Assembly (NCBI RefSeq): GCF_900091595.1
Contig: NZ_FMCW01000048.1
Span: 1-36,421 of the forward strand
Source of the DNA: Micromonospora haikouensis
GTDB taxonomy: Bacteria > Actinomycetota > Actinomycetes > Mycobacteriales > Micromonosporaceae
DNA length: 36,421 nt
Reading direction: 5' to 3'
Shown here: piece by piece, positions 16,705 through 23,841 of the stretch
Numbering within the stretch: position 1 is the first letter of the stretch
Layout: every line of letters begins with the position of its first letter
Notes under the pieces: generated by a model
Told to the model about the DNA's origin: nothing
Database searches by the model: none
Seen by the model: the letters and a program-made list of their open reading frames with translations, nothing else
Translations under genes and position numbers: made by a program

Positions 16705-17667
16705 TCAGCTCCCGGGCAGAATGGCGGTGGTCGCCGCACGCGCAAGGATGCCCTGCGCATGGGCGGGCAGGGCGAGCCGGTTCCAGTGGAAGATCACAAT
16801 CTGGGCGAGGACCGCCCGGATGCCCCGGCCGAGGCGTCCGCTGGCGGCAGCCAGGCCGAGTTTGCGGCCAGCGTCCGCGAATGCTGTTTCCCAGCCGCAG
16901 GCGACGGTGAGCGGTCCGTCGGGGGCGAACAGTGCCGTGCGGGCCTCGTCCGGAAGCGCGAGCAGGGGTCGCATCCGCGTGGCAAGGTCCGCGACGCGTG
17001 ACGACTCGGTGGCCGCAGGTGCGGGACGCATCTGGGCTACCCGGTCGAAGACGTCTGCGGCTTCGAACCAGTCCAGGCCGGCGTGGTGCTGGAGCGTCCG
17101 CAGCAGCAGTAGCGACAGTTCGCGACGGCCGATCGGTGGTGGGTCGTGCCCGGCGTAGGCGAGGACGCCGCGACTGTCAGCGCAGAACAGTTCGTGCACG
17201 ATCGCGGTGGCGGACAGCCCGCCGAACGCGGCCGGCTCGGGCTCGTAGATGCCCGGTTCCCAGCCCGCAATCACTCCTACAGCGGCGAGGTCGTCGAGGA
17301 GCGCACCGGCTGCGTCGTGGTCGGTCGTGCGGATCCTGATCCGCCAGCTCGGGTGTTTGCGTAGGAACCACCAGGATGCTCGGTTATCACCGAGCCGGTC
17401 GAGCTGTGGGCCGATCCGTGTCCGGAAGACGGCCTCGGCGGTGGCCCAGTCGATTGGCCGGATGCGCGCCTGGAACCAGGCGTTTTCGTGGCGGATCTCC
17501 AGGGCGGCGATGCCCCCGGCCCGGTACGTCTGGACGGCGGTGTCGAGTTCGTCCGGGGCGATACCGGCGGCTGCGGCTGTCGTCTCCAGCGCGGCCCCGG
17601 CGAGGACGGCTTCGACGAGGGCGACGACCGCGGCGGGCGCTCCGGTGGTCAGACGATCAGCAGACAT
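16705..17667 (-). CDS. Stand-alone thiopeptide-type bacteriocin biosynthesis protein (LanB C-domain-like)
   Basis: A 320-residue protein of the thiopeptide-type bacteriocin biosynthesis family, related to the SpaB C-terminal (glutamate-elimination) domain of class I lanthipeptide dehydratases. The typical core is visible as ENAWFQARIRPIDW (61-74) and WWFLRKHPSWRIRIRT (99-114); the family works on glutamylated Ser/Thr of the precursor or binds the leader. The ATG at 17667 was chosen because homologous residues begin there; the open frame upstream is a shadow of lanC. It overlaps the end of lanC by 19 bp. LanB here already carries its own C-terminal domain, so this is a second copy of the module, as seen in FxLD systems. 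It could assist elimination or dehydrate a subset of residues. Confidence 0.85.
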   Translation of the reverse strand: MSADRLTTGAPAAVVALVEAVLAGAALETTAAAAGIAPDELDTAVQTYRAGGIAALEIRHENAWFQARIRPIDWATAEAVFRTRIGPQLDRLGDNRASWWFLRKHPSWRIRIRTTDHDAAGALLDDLAAVGVIAGWEPGIYEPEPAAFGGLSATAIVHELFCADSRGVLAYAGHDPPPIGRRELSLLLLRTLQHHAGLDWFEAADVFDRVAQMRPAPAATESSRVADLATRMRPLLALPDEARTALFAPDGPLTVACGWETAFADAGRKLGLAAASGRLGRGIRAVLAQIVIFHWNRLALPAHAQGILARAATTAILPGS

Positions 17668-18818
17668 GCGTCCCACCTGGTCCGGGGTGGCGCGGCGGTG
17701 CGGGCGGTCTCCATCGCGAGGAGGTGGCCGGTGCGACCGGTCAGGAAGCCGTCGTCCGGGTCGGGTTCGTGGCGGGTGAGGCGTTCGGTGAGGGCGGGCA
17801 GCCGTGCGGCGATGTCCGGGGTCTTCGCGTCGGCGGCGGCCCGGAGCACGGTGTGGTGGAGGCCGGCCAGACCGTGGCAGACCCCGGGTTCGGTGAGCCG
17901 GTCGAGTTGCTGGTCGTTCAGGCAGGCCGCGAGTACGGCCTCGGCGTCGGCCTGCCGGGCGGCGTGGTTCGTGGCCATGGCGGCGAGTTGGAGGGCGCGG
18001 GCGATCCCGGGCGCTCCGTAGCACCATGAGGGCCTGCCCGGTCCGGCCTGGGTGGGACGGCCGGTGCGGAGCTGGTCGCGGGTGAGCCACTGGGGCCACC
18101 ACGATCCCTGGGCGACGTCGTCCTGCCGCCAGCGGTCGAACCAGGCGCACAGGCGCTCGATCGCCTCCGTCTGGCCGCGAACCTGGTGGCCCGCCCTGTC
18201 GGCGAGGGCGAGCAGGGAGAGCAGGCCGGCTGCGCCGTGGGCCATCCCGAGGTTGGCATGGCCTCCGGGGGTGGGCAGGGTCGGGTCGGGGTCGTGGTCG
18301 ACCCACCAGCCGGGTAGTCGCTGTCCGTCGTGGGTGCGGGGTCGGGTCAGTCGCGTGATGTACGTCAGGAGGTCGCCGAGTTCGTCGGCGTCGGGCAGGT
18401 GGCGGAGCAGCAGGGCTCCGGTGCCGACGAGGCCGTAGAAGATGTCGTACTCGGCGAACGTGCCGGGCTGGCCGCGTCGGAGGCGGTCGTCCGCTGCGGT
18501 CAGCCGCTGGCGGACGAGCCGCCGCACGTGGCGGGTGAGGCGCTGACGCGCGGCGGCGTAACGGTCGCGGCCGTCGGCGGTCGCCGCGTTGAGCAGGAAG
18601 AGGACGGCGGGTGCGCCGTGGTAGAGGCCGGTGTGCCTTCCGGCGTCGATGGGGCTGCTCGTGGCTCGGGTGACGAGGTGGTGTGCGGTGGTCCAGTCCC
18701 CCGCACCGTTCAGGGCACGTTCGATGGCCAGGAGCGCGGGGCCGACGGCGCCGGTCGCGAGGGACTGTTGGCCCGCTCCGGAAACGGGGGTGCCGGTGGG
18801 CCCGGCGGTGGCCGTCAT
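17649..18818 (-). CDS. LanC-type lanthionine cyclase
   Basis: A 389-residue zinc-dependent cyclase that adds Cys thiols to dehydrated Ser/Thr to form (methyl)lanthionine rings. The family motifs are intact: GMAHG (191-195, with the His used in catalysis), SWCYG (C266) and CHG (C314 and H315), giving the Cys-Cys-His zinc site. Arg262 and Trp265 before the first Cys also match NisC. The ATG at 18818 overlaps the lanB stop as ATGA, so translation is coupled. The gene order lanB-lanC-C-domain protein is that of FxLD clusters. The upstream open frame continuing to 19928 is a shadow of lanB. Confidence 0.92.
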   Translation of the reverse strand: MTATAGPTGTPVSGAGQQSLATGAVGPALLAIERALNGAGDWTTAHHLVTRATSSPIDAGRHTGLYHGAPAVLFLLNAATADGRDRYAAARQRLTRHVRRLVRQRLTAADDRLRRGQPGTFAEYDIFYGLVGTGALLLRHLPDADELGDLLTYITRLTRPRTHDGQRLPGWWVDHDPDPTLPTPGGHANLGMAHGAAGLLSLLALADRAGHQVRGQTEAIERLCAWFDRWRQDDVAQGSWWPQWLTRDQLRTGRPTQAGPGRPSWCYGAPGIARALQLAAMATNHAARQADAEAVLAACLNDQQLDRLTEPGVCHGLAGLHHTVLRAAADAKTPDIAARLPALTERLTRHEPDPDDGFLTGRTGHLLAMETARTAAPPRTRWDACLLIV

Positions 18819-21800
18819 CGCGGAGCTGCCTGTGCCAGGCAGCGCATCGCCGCTGCTCGCGCGGCGTGATTGGTCCTGCGCTCGAAGTCGGGATCGACGC
18901 CGACCGCACGAATGTGGTGCTCGTGCAGCAAGGTCCGCAGCACGCTCACGGGGTCGCGCTGTGGCAGCAGGCAGTCGTGGTAGGCGCGCACGGCGAGGTC
19001 GCGGGTCTGCCAGGTGTCCGCGACGGCGTCCCCGCCGGGCAGGGCTCTCAGGCTCTGATGGTCGCCGGCGGGGTCGGCCAGGCGACGGGCCAGGTCGGTG
19101 AGCGTGCGCTCGGCTGGTTCGGTGGCTTCGCGGAGGCAGGCCAGCAGCGCCCGATAGCCCAGGTGGGGACACGGGGCGAAGGCTGCGGCGAGTCGCGCCA
19201 TCGACGCGGCGGCGAGCGCCTGCGCCGGGATGCCGGCCAGGTCGGCGGTGCGAAGTTGCGCGATAGCGGCGGCGGTATCGGCGGCGAAGACCTTCTCGGC
19301 GGCAAGGAGGGCGGGGCCGTGGCCGTAGCGGGCGGGATGCTGGTGATAAGCGGCGAGGACGAGTTCGGCGGGCAGACTCTGAGCCGCCAACCCGTTGGCG
19401 AACTCCGCCAGGATGGCGGCGGCGGGTCCGTACGCGCCTGGTTCGCTGAACCGGAGGAACAGGGACAGGTGCTGGTCGGCCTCGACGCGGATGGTGTCGC
19501 GGTGCCGCCTGAACCACCAGCGCCGCAGACCGAGGCCGATGAGGTTGTCGACCAGCTTCGGCAGGTGCGCGGTGAGCAACTGGTCGGTGCGGGCCGGGTT
19601 GCCAACCAGCCGGGCGTGGACGATGGTGGACGCTCCGGGCCGGAAGGTGTCGCCGGGTGGGGCGGTGACCGGCGGCGTGCGCTTCGGGACCGTGGTTAGG
19701 GTCATCGAGGTGAGGAACTCCGCAGGTCGGCCTGCGGTCCATCCGTAACCGTCGGGCGGGGCATCTTCTCGTAGCTCGAGCCGACCGGCACGGATCAGCC
19801 GGGCTCGCAGGAGGGCACGGTCGAGCGGTCGGCTGAGGTCGAGGGGCAGGCGAAGCTCGCCGTGGCAGGCCACCACCCGGTCCGGTACGCGCCACTGCTG
19901 CCGCCAGGCGGCGAGGGACGTTTCCCACCGGCCCGCAGCCGGCTCGTCGCCTCGCGGGTCGACGGAGGCGAGATCGGCTCCGGCGAGCAGCCAGCGCGCC
20001 GGGCTCAGGATGATGCGGCCGTACCGGATACGGGGAAGGTAGGGCAGGTTGCGCGCGGCTGCGCCGTGGTCGAGCGGACCGAAGACGACGCTGCGGGCGT
20101 CGGCGACCTCGGCGAGGAACCGCGCCAGGGGCGGGGTCTGCACGGTGGTGTCCAGGGCATGCGGGATGTGCGGGACGACGCGCCGACCGGTCGGCCAGTG
20201 GACGAGGTACATCTGTTCGGCGTCGGCGGTGACGGCGAGGTCGTCCACGGTGACCGTCGGGCCGTCGGGATGCTCGGACAGGGACAGCACGTCGGGCAGG
20301 AGTGTGCCGACGCGGGTGACGTTCTGGTTGTGCGTGCGGCGGGGTGGGAACGACAGTTGGACCGGGAACGCCGGGTCCGCGTCAGAGGCATGGTGGGCGT
20401 AGGACGCGGCGATCTGCGCCTGTTCGGCAGGGTCGAGAAGGTAGGCGAACCGCCCGACCATGCTGGTCGGCGTTCTGGGGGCGGCCGTGATCCGCAACTC
20501 GTAGTCTCCACGGTCCACCTTCTCGGCGCTGGCCGCGTACACGGCGAAGCCCAGTTCGAGCCGGCAGGGCGGGACTGCGGTAGCGTGGTTACCTACGGTG
20601 AGTGCGTCGACGTCGGCATCGGTGAGGCGGATCTCGTCGGTGCCGTCGAGGGTCGCCTTCTGGATGAGCGCGGCCAGGCGTACATCACGCTCGGTCAGCA
20701 TCCGCCAGGCCGGACGTGCTCGGGGTGCGCCGAGAAAGCCGGCGGGATAGCCGAGGCCGGAATCTGCGACCAGGTCGCGGACCGGCACCAGAGCTCCGGC
20801 GCCGTACCGGTCACGGAACCGGGCGTGGTAGTCCAGCCAGGCGACGGATCCGAACGGCTGAGTGGTCAGGCGGAGCAGCAGTTCGGCGGCGAGCGCCACC
20901 TCGTCGAGCACCCGGGACGGAATGCTGATCTTGGCGTCGAGCCGCAGGTCGACGGCGAGCTGGTGCTCGGCGTCGGGTGCCAGCGTCGCCATGGCCCTGA
21001 TCGCTGCGGCCCGGGTCCGCGCCGCCTCGCGGGGATCTGCCAGCGCATTGTGTCGCGCGATCAGCTCACCGGCCGCCTTGAGCCAGTCGAGGATCGGTGC
21101 CACCGCGCTCAGCTCGGCGGCCCCTGCGGCATCCAGCACGTCGATGACATGGGCCAGGCCGTCCGCGGCGGTCATGGGCGGGCGGAGGCTGGTGATGAGG
21201 AAGCCGCCGCCCACGAGGCCGTGCAGCATCGCCCCGATCGTTGCGGGAGCCGCGTGGGGCATCTCGTGCGCGATCCGCGCGGCGAGCTGAGGAAAGTGGA
21301 TCGGCCGCGCCGCGTGGGCAAGGGCCAGCCGTACGGCCCGGTTGTTCGTGGTGGAGGTTTCGCGGGGTGGTCCAGGCGAGCGCTGGCCCGGCAGCGGCCG
21401 GGCGGCGACGATGACGCGGCCATCGCGCACGAACCTTGCGCTGTCGGCGACCACGGTCAGCCGTCGTTGGAGATCGGGGTCGGACTCGAGGCTGTCGACG
21501 ACGTGCGTCAGCCATTCACCGTCGACCCGTGCCGCAGCGCGGTGCCTGTCCCCGATCGTTGCCGCCGCCGGGCCGACGGTCGCTGTGGTGACGGCGGCGA
21601 ACAGTCCGAACGGCGTCGTTCGGCGTTGCCATCGCAGCAGATAGGAGGCGGTGGCGAGGACCGCGCGGCGGACGGCGGCGGCTGTCGCTTCGGCGGCCCT
21701 GGGGGTGAGGAGTTGGCTGACGCGTGCGGCGAGGCCGGGGCTGGCCATCGAGATGGCGTCCCGGACGTCAGGGCGTGTCCACCGGTTGGCCAGCCAGGCG

Positions 21801-21931
21801 AGGCCCTCACGCGCGGGCGCTGCCGGGCCGATGAGGGCGGCTGACGGTCCGGGGCCGAGGTCGCCGGGATCGGTGCTGGCCCGGACCAGTACCAAGCCGG
21901 TTGGCTGGTACCTGGCGTGCTCGGGCGGCAT
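18815..21931 (-). CDS. LanB-type lantibiotic dehydratase, full length
   Basis: A 1038-residue class I lanthipeptide dehydratase, which uses glutamyl-tRNA to glutamylate Ser/Thr of the precursor and then eliminates glutamate to give Dha/Dhb. The N-terminal domain shows the LanB signature around residues 98-111 (LLRWQRRTTPFGLF). The C-terminal third, from about residue 765, is the elimination (SpaB_C) domain, recognisable by LGLRRWWFRRHRDTIRVEAD. I chose ATG 21931 because AGGAGG (21938-21943) lies 6 nt upstream, whereas the in-frame ATG at 21979 has no such site and would start within the hairpin region. It is preceded by a strong hairpin (21965-21995) and overlaps lanC by 4 nt. Confidence 0.92.
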   Translation of the reverse strand: MPPEHARYQPTGLVLVRASTDPGDLGPGPSAALIGPAAPAREGLAWLANRWTRPDVRDAISMASPGLAARVSQLLTPRAAEATAAAVRRAVLATASYLLRWQRRTTPFGLFAAVTTATVGPAAATIGDRHRAAARVDGEWLTHVVDSLESDPDLQRRLTVVADSARFVRDGRVIVAARPLPGQRSPGPPRETSTTNNRAVRLALAHAARPIHFPQLAARIAHEMPHAAPATIGAMLHGLVGGGFLITSLRPPMTAADGLAHVIDVLDAAGAAELSAVAPILDWLKAAGELIARHNALADPREAARTRAAAIRAMATLAPDAEHQLAVDLRLDAKISIPSRVLDEVALAAELLLRLTTQPFGSVAWLDYHARFRDRYGAGALVPVRDLVADSGLGYPAGFLGAPRARPAWRMLTERDVRLAALIQKATLDGTDEIRLTDADVDALTVGNHATAVPPCRLELGFAVYAASAEKVDRGDYELRITAAPRTPTSMVGRFAYLLDPAEQAQIAASYAHHASDADPAFPVQLSFPPRRTHNQNVTRVGTLLPDVLSLSEHPDGPTVTVDDLAVTADAEQMYLVHWPTGRRVVPHIPHALDTTVQTPPLARFLAEVADARSVVFGPLDHGAAARNLPYLPRIRYGRIILSPARWLLAGADLASVDPRGDEPAAGRWETSLAAWRQQWRVPDRVVACHGELRLPLDLSRPLDRALLRARLIRAGRLELREDAPPDGYGWTAGRPAEFLTSMTLTTVPKRTPPVTAPPGDTFRPGASTIVHARLVGNPARTDQLLTAHLPKLVDNLIGLGLRRWWFRRHRDTIRVEADQHLSLFLRFSEPGAYGPAAAILAEFANGLAAQSLPAELVLAAYHQHPARYGHGPALLAAEKVFAADTAAAIAQLRTADLAGIPAQALAAASMARLAAAFAPCPHLGYRALLACLREATEPAERTLTDLARRLADPAGDHQSLRALPGGDAVADTWQTRDLAVRAYHDCLLPQRDPVSVLRTLLHEHHIRAVGVDPDFERRTNHAARAAAMRCLAQAAPR

Positions 21932-21964
21932 GGGGTGCCTCCTGGCGGGGGATGGGGAGAGGGG

Positions 21965-21995
21965 CGCCGGAGCCCGCAAAGCGCGGGCTCCGGCG
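21965..21995 (-). terminator. Attenuator-type hairpin between precursor and lanB
   Basis: A perfect 13-bp GC-rich stem (21965-21977 with 21983-21995) and a 5-nt loop begin 14 nt after the precursor stop and end about 20 nt before the lanB ribosome site. It has no U tract. Partial terminators after lanthipeptide precursor genes are common and give more precursor mRNA than enzyme mRNA. Confidence 0.7.
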
Positions 21996-22009
21996 GTAGG
22001 TGGGCGCGG

Positions 22010-22210
22010 TCAGGCGGGGTCGTACGACGAGGTGTTGCACGCGCTGGTGCTGCAGGTGCTTCCGCAGCCGTCGCTGGTGCTGCACGCCATGACGACCAGC
22101 GGCGTCGTGGCCTCGATGACCCGCAGGTCGAGCGCGAAGTCGTCGTCGGTGACGACGTCGGCGTCGGCCGTGGGGGCGTCGAGGACCGCAGTCGGCGGGG
22201 CCATCGACAT
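22010..22210 (-). CDS. FxLD-family lanthipeptide precursor
   Basis: This 66-residue precursor has a leader with the diagnostic FALDLRVIE (F25-A-L-D28) and a Cys/Ser/Thr-rich C-terminus. Cysteines are at 43, 49, 53 and 58. Ser/Thr at 44, 45, 46, 51, 52, 54, 55, 56, 60, 61 and 62 are available for dehydration, so up to four lanthionine rings are possible. An Asp-Gly pair (D47-G48) sits in the conserved TSDGCG stretch and is a likely site for the methyltransferase. GAGGAG (22215-22220) lies 4 nt before ATG 22210 and 10 nt before ATG 22204, so either may be used. The gene lies between the methyltransferase and lanB. The leader cleavage site is unknown; it is probably shortly before Cys43. Confidence 0.9.
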   Translation of the reverse strand: MSMAPPTAVLDAPTADADVVTDDDFALDLRVIEATTPLVVMACSTSDGCGSTCSTSACNTSSYDPA

Positions 22211-22250
22211 CACTCTCCTCAGCTGGAAGGGTTGGGTGGTGCCACCTGGT

Positions 22251-23480
22251 CTAGGGCCAGGAGATCGTGACGACGCCGTGCGTCTTGTCCATGACGGGGG
22301 CGTCGGCGGAGATGAGCGAGGGGTCGCTGCCGACGGGCCAGTAGTGGAAGGTCGGTTCGGTGTGGCGTCCGTCGCGATCCCAGGCCTGGATCTGTTCGAC
22401 CATGGAGGCAGCGGCTCGCTGTCCGTCCGGGCCGTAGGCGCGGGCACCGAACTCCGCCCCCTCGCCCTCGGCAGCCGGGCGCACGGCCAGGTAGGCGAAG
22501 CCCGCCCCGGAGACGACGCCGAAGGGGAACCAGCGGCGCTCAGCGGCCAGGTCGGTTCCCTCGTCCGGGGCGATCCGGCAGAAGCCGGGGAGGAACCACG
22601 CGAACCACAGGTGCAGGTCGGCGAACGAGACGCCGTTGTCGATCGTCACGCCCGACCAGCGCTCGACGCGCTCCGTCGCCAGGACGCCGTCGAGCCGGCT
22701 GATCTCACGGGGGGCACCGGAGTCGAACGAGAGCCGGACGTTACGCCCGTTGCCGTCGGGCAGGAGGAACACCCGATCGGGGTGCCGACCGTCGCCCTGC
22801 ATCGGCACGAAACCGGCGACCTCCGCCGACGTACTGGAGAGGTGCTCGGACGCCCGGCGGAACCCGATCGTCCTCGTGACACCGTTCATGATCAGCGGCA
22901 GGACGAGCACGCCCGGATTCCGCAGTTGGTCGAGCAGGGCCGGGGGGATGTCCCAGGCGCCCACCGTGACGATGACGGCGTCGAAGGGACCCTCGCCCGG
23001 CACACCGTGCTCGGCGTCGGCGACCAGGACCCGGACCCGGTCGCCGTAGCCGTTCTGTTCCAGCAGCGTCGTCGCGCGGGCGGTGACCTCCGGGTCGATG
23101 TCGACGCTGACGACCCGTCCCTGTGGACCGACGATCTCGGCGAGGTACGCGGCGTTCAGGCCACCCGAGCCGACCTCCAGCACCGTCATGCCGGACCGCA
23201 CCTCGGCCTGTTCGAGCATCCGCGCCTGGATGTAGGCGGCGGACACCGAGGAGATCGCCACGCCGTGCTCGTCGCGTTTGGTGACCACCGAGTTGTCGAC
23301 CCCGTAGGCAACGGTGAGATCGGTGCCGTCGGGCATGAACCGCTCACGTGGCACCCGGCGGAACGCCGCCTCCACCGCTGCGGTGGCGATCTTGCCTCGG
23401 CCGCGCAGCTCGTCCACCAGCACGGCGCGCAGGTCGGCCGCCCGGTCGGCACCGTCATGCGTGTCAGCCACCTGGATCAC
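22251..23480 (-). CDS. FxLD-system protein-isoaspartate-type O-methyltransferase
   Basis: A 409-residue SAM-dependent methyltransferase of the FxLD lanthipeptide family, related to protein L-isoaspartate methyltransferases. Visible features are VPRERFMP (43-50), typical of that family, and motif I LEVGSGGLNAAYL (101-113) followed by VVSVDID. A C-terminal extension of about 200 residues, specific to this group, may bind the peptide. Related enzymes in other lanthipeptide pathways methylate an Asp so that a succinimide and then isoaspartate forms; the precursor's Asp47-Gly48 is the obvious target, which is an inference. The start is GTG 23480 with an AAGGAAG-type site about 7 nt upstream; the 121 upstream in-frame codons lack protein character. 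It is the first gene of the operon, 40 bp before the precursor. Confidence 0.87.
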   Translation of the reverse strand: MIQVADTHDGADRAADLRAVLVDELRGRGKIATAAVEAAFRRVPRERFMPDGTDLTVAYGVDNSVVTKRDEHGVAISSVSAAYIQARMLEQAEVRSGMTVLEVGSGGLNAAYLAEIVGPQGRVVSVDIDPEVTARATTLLEQNGYGDRVRVLVADAEHGVPGEGPFDAVIVTVGAWDIPPALLDQLRNPGVLVLPLIMNGVTRTIGFRRASEHLSSTSAEVAGFVPMQGDGRHPDRVFLLPDGNGRNVRLSFDSGAPREISRLDGVLATERVERWSGVTIDNGVSFADLHLWFAWFLPGFCRIAPDEGTDLAAERRWFPFGVVSGAGFAYLAVRPAAEGEGAEFGARAYGPDGQRAAASMVEQIQAWDRDGRHTEPTFHYWPVGSDPSLISADAPVMDKTHGVVTISWP

Positions 23481-23500
23481 TCGGTACTTCCTTCTTCTCG

Positions 23501-23513
23501 GGTGCCGGGCACC
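23501..23513. promoter_or_regulatory. Short palindrome before the methyltransferase
   Basis: The sequence ggtgccgggcacc is a perfect 6-bp inverted repeat around one base. It lies about 20 bp upstream of the GTG start of the operon's first gene. It could be an operator, but so short a repeat is expected by chance in GC-rich DNA. Confidence 0.25.
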
Positions 23514-23636
23514 TTCCGTCGTGGTGCACCAGCGTCGCGGACCGGATCGCCGGCTGCACCGGGCCGGAGAACCCGGGTGCGTCGTCGGTCGCTCCTCACA
23601 CTCTGGCCCGGACGAGCGGCCGGGTGAACGCACGCC

Positions 23637-23661
23637 ATGCGGACGAACCACGTGTCCGCAT
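23637..23661. promoter_or_regulatory. Candidate operator: inverted repeat in the divergent region
   Basis: Perfect 8-bp arms atgcggac and gtccgcat are separated by 9 bp. The arm spacing suits a dimeric XRE regulator, and the site is roughly central between the two divergent starts, so it is a natural candidate for binding by the neighbouring regulator. There is no direct proof. Confidence 0.4.
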
Positions 23662-23841
23662 ACCCGGATACGGGCACGGCGGCGCGACGCGGGACCGCCA
23701 TGCGCGTGAGCCCGGCGAGCCACGCGCGGCCGAACCCACGTATGGCGCATGCTGGTGTGCGGCGGCGAACGACGATGCCGGCGGGCGTACGGGTCTACGC
23801 TGCTCGATACCGTTCGGTGGAATCCTGAGGAGGGCGGCGTC

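Larger units (their letters stand above)
23481..23841. other. Divergent promoter region of the lanthipeptide operon and its regulator
   Basis: These 361 bp separate the methyltransferase (minus) from the XRE regulator (plus) and should contain both promoters. Two inverted repeats stand out (23501-23513 and 23637-23661). No -10/-35 pair could be called with confidence on either strand. Confidence 0.6.

Noticed and set aside
17668..18909. N-terminal extension of the thiopeptide-type protein frame
   Set aside because: Residues upstream of the ATG at 17667 are Arg/Pro-rich and antiphase to lanC, so they are a shadow of it.
19862..23627. Long plus-strand frames over lanB, the precursor and the methyltransferase
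   Set aside because: These are antisense shadows caused by high GC; they lack domains and conflict with genes that have clear motifs and ribosome sites.
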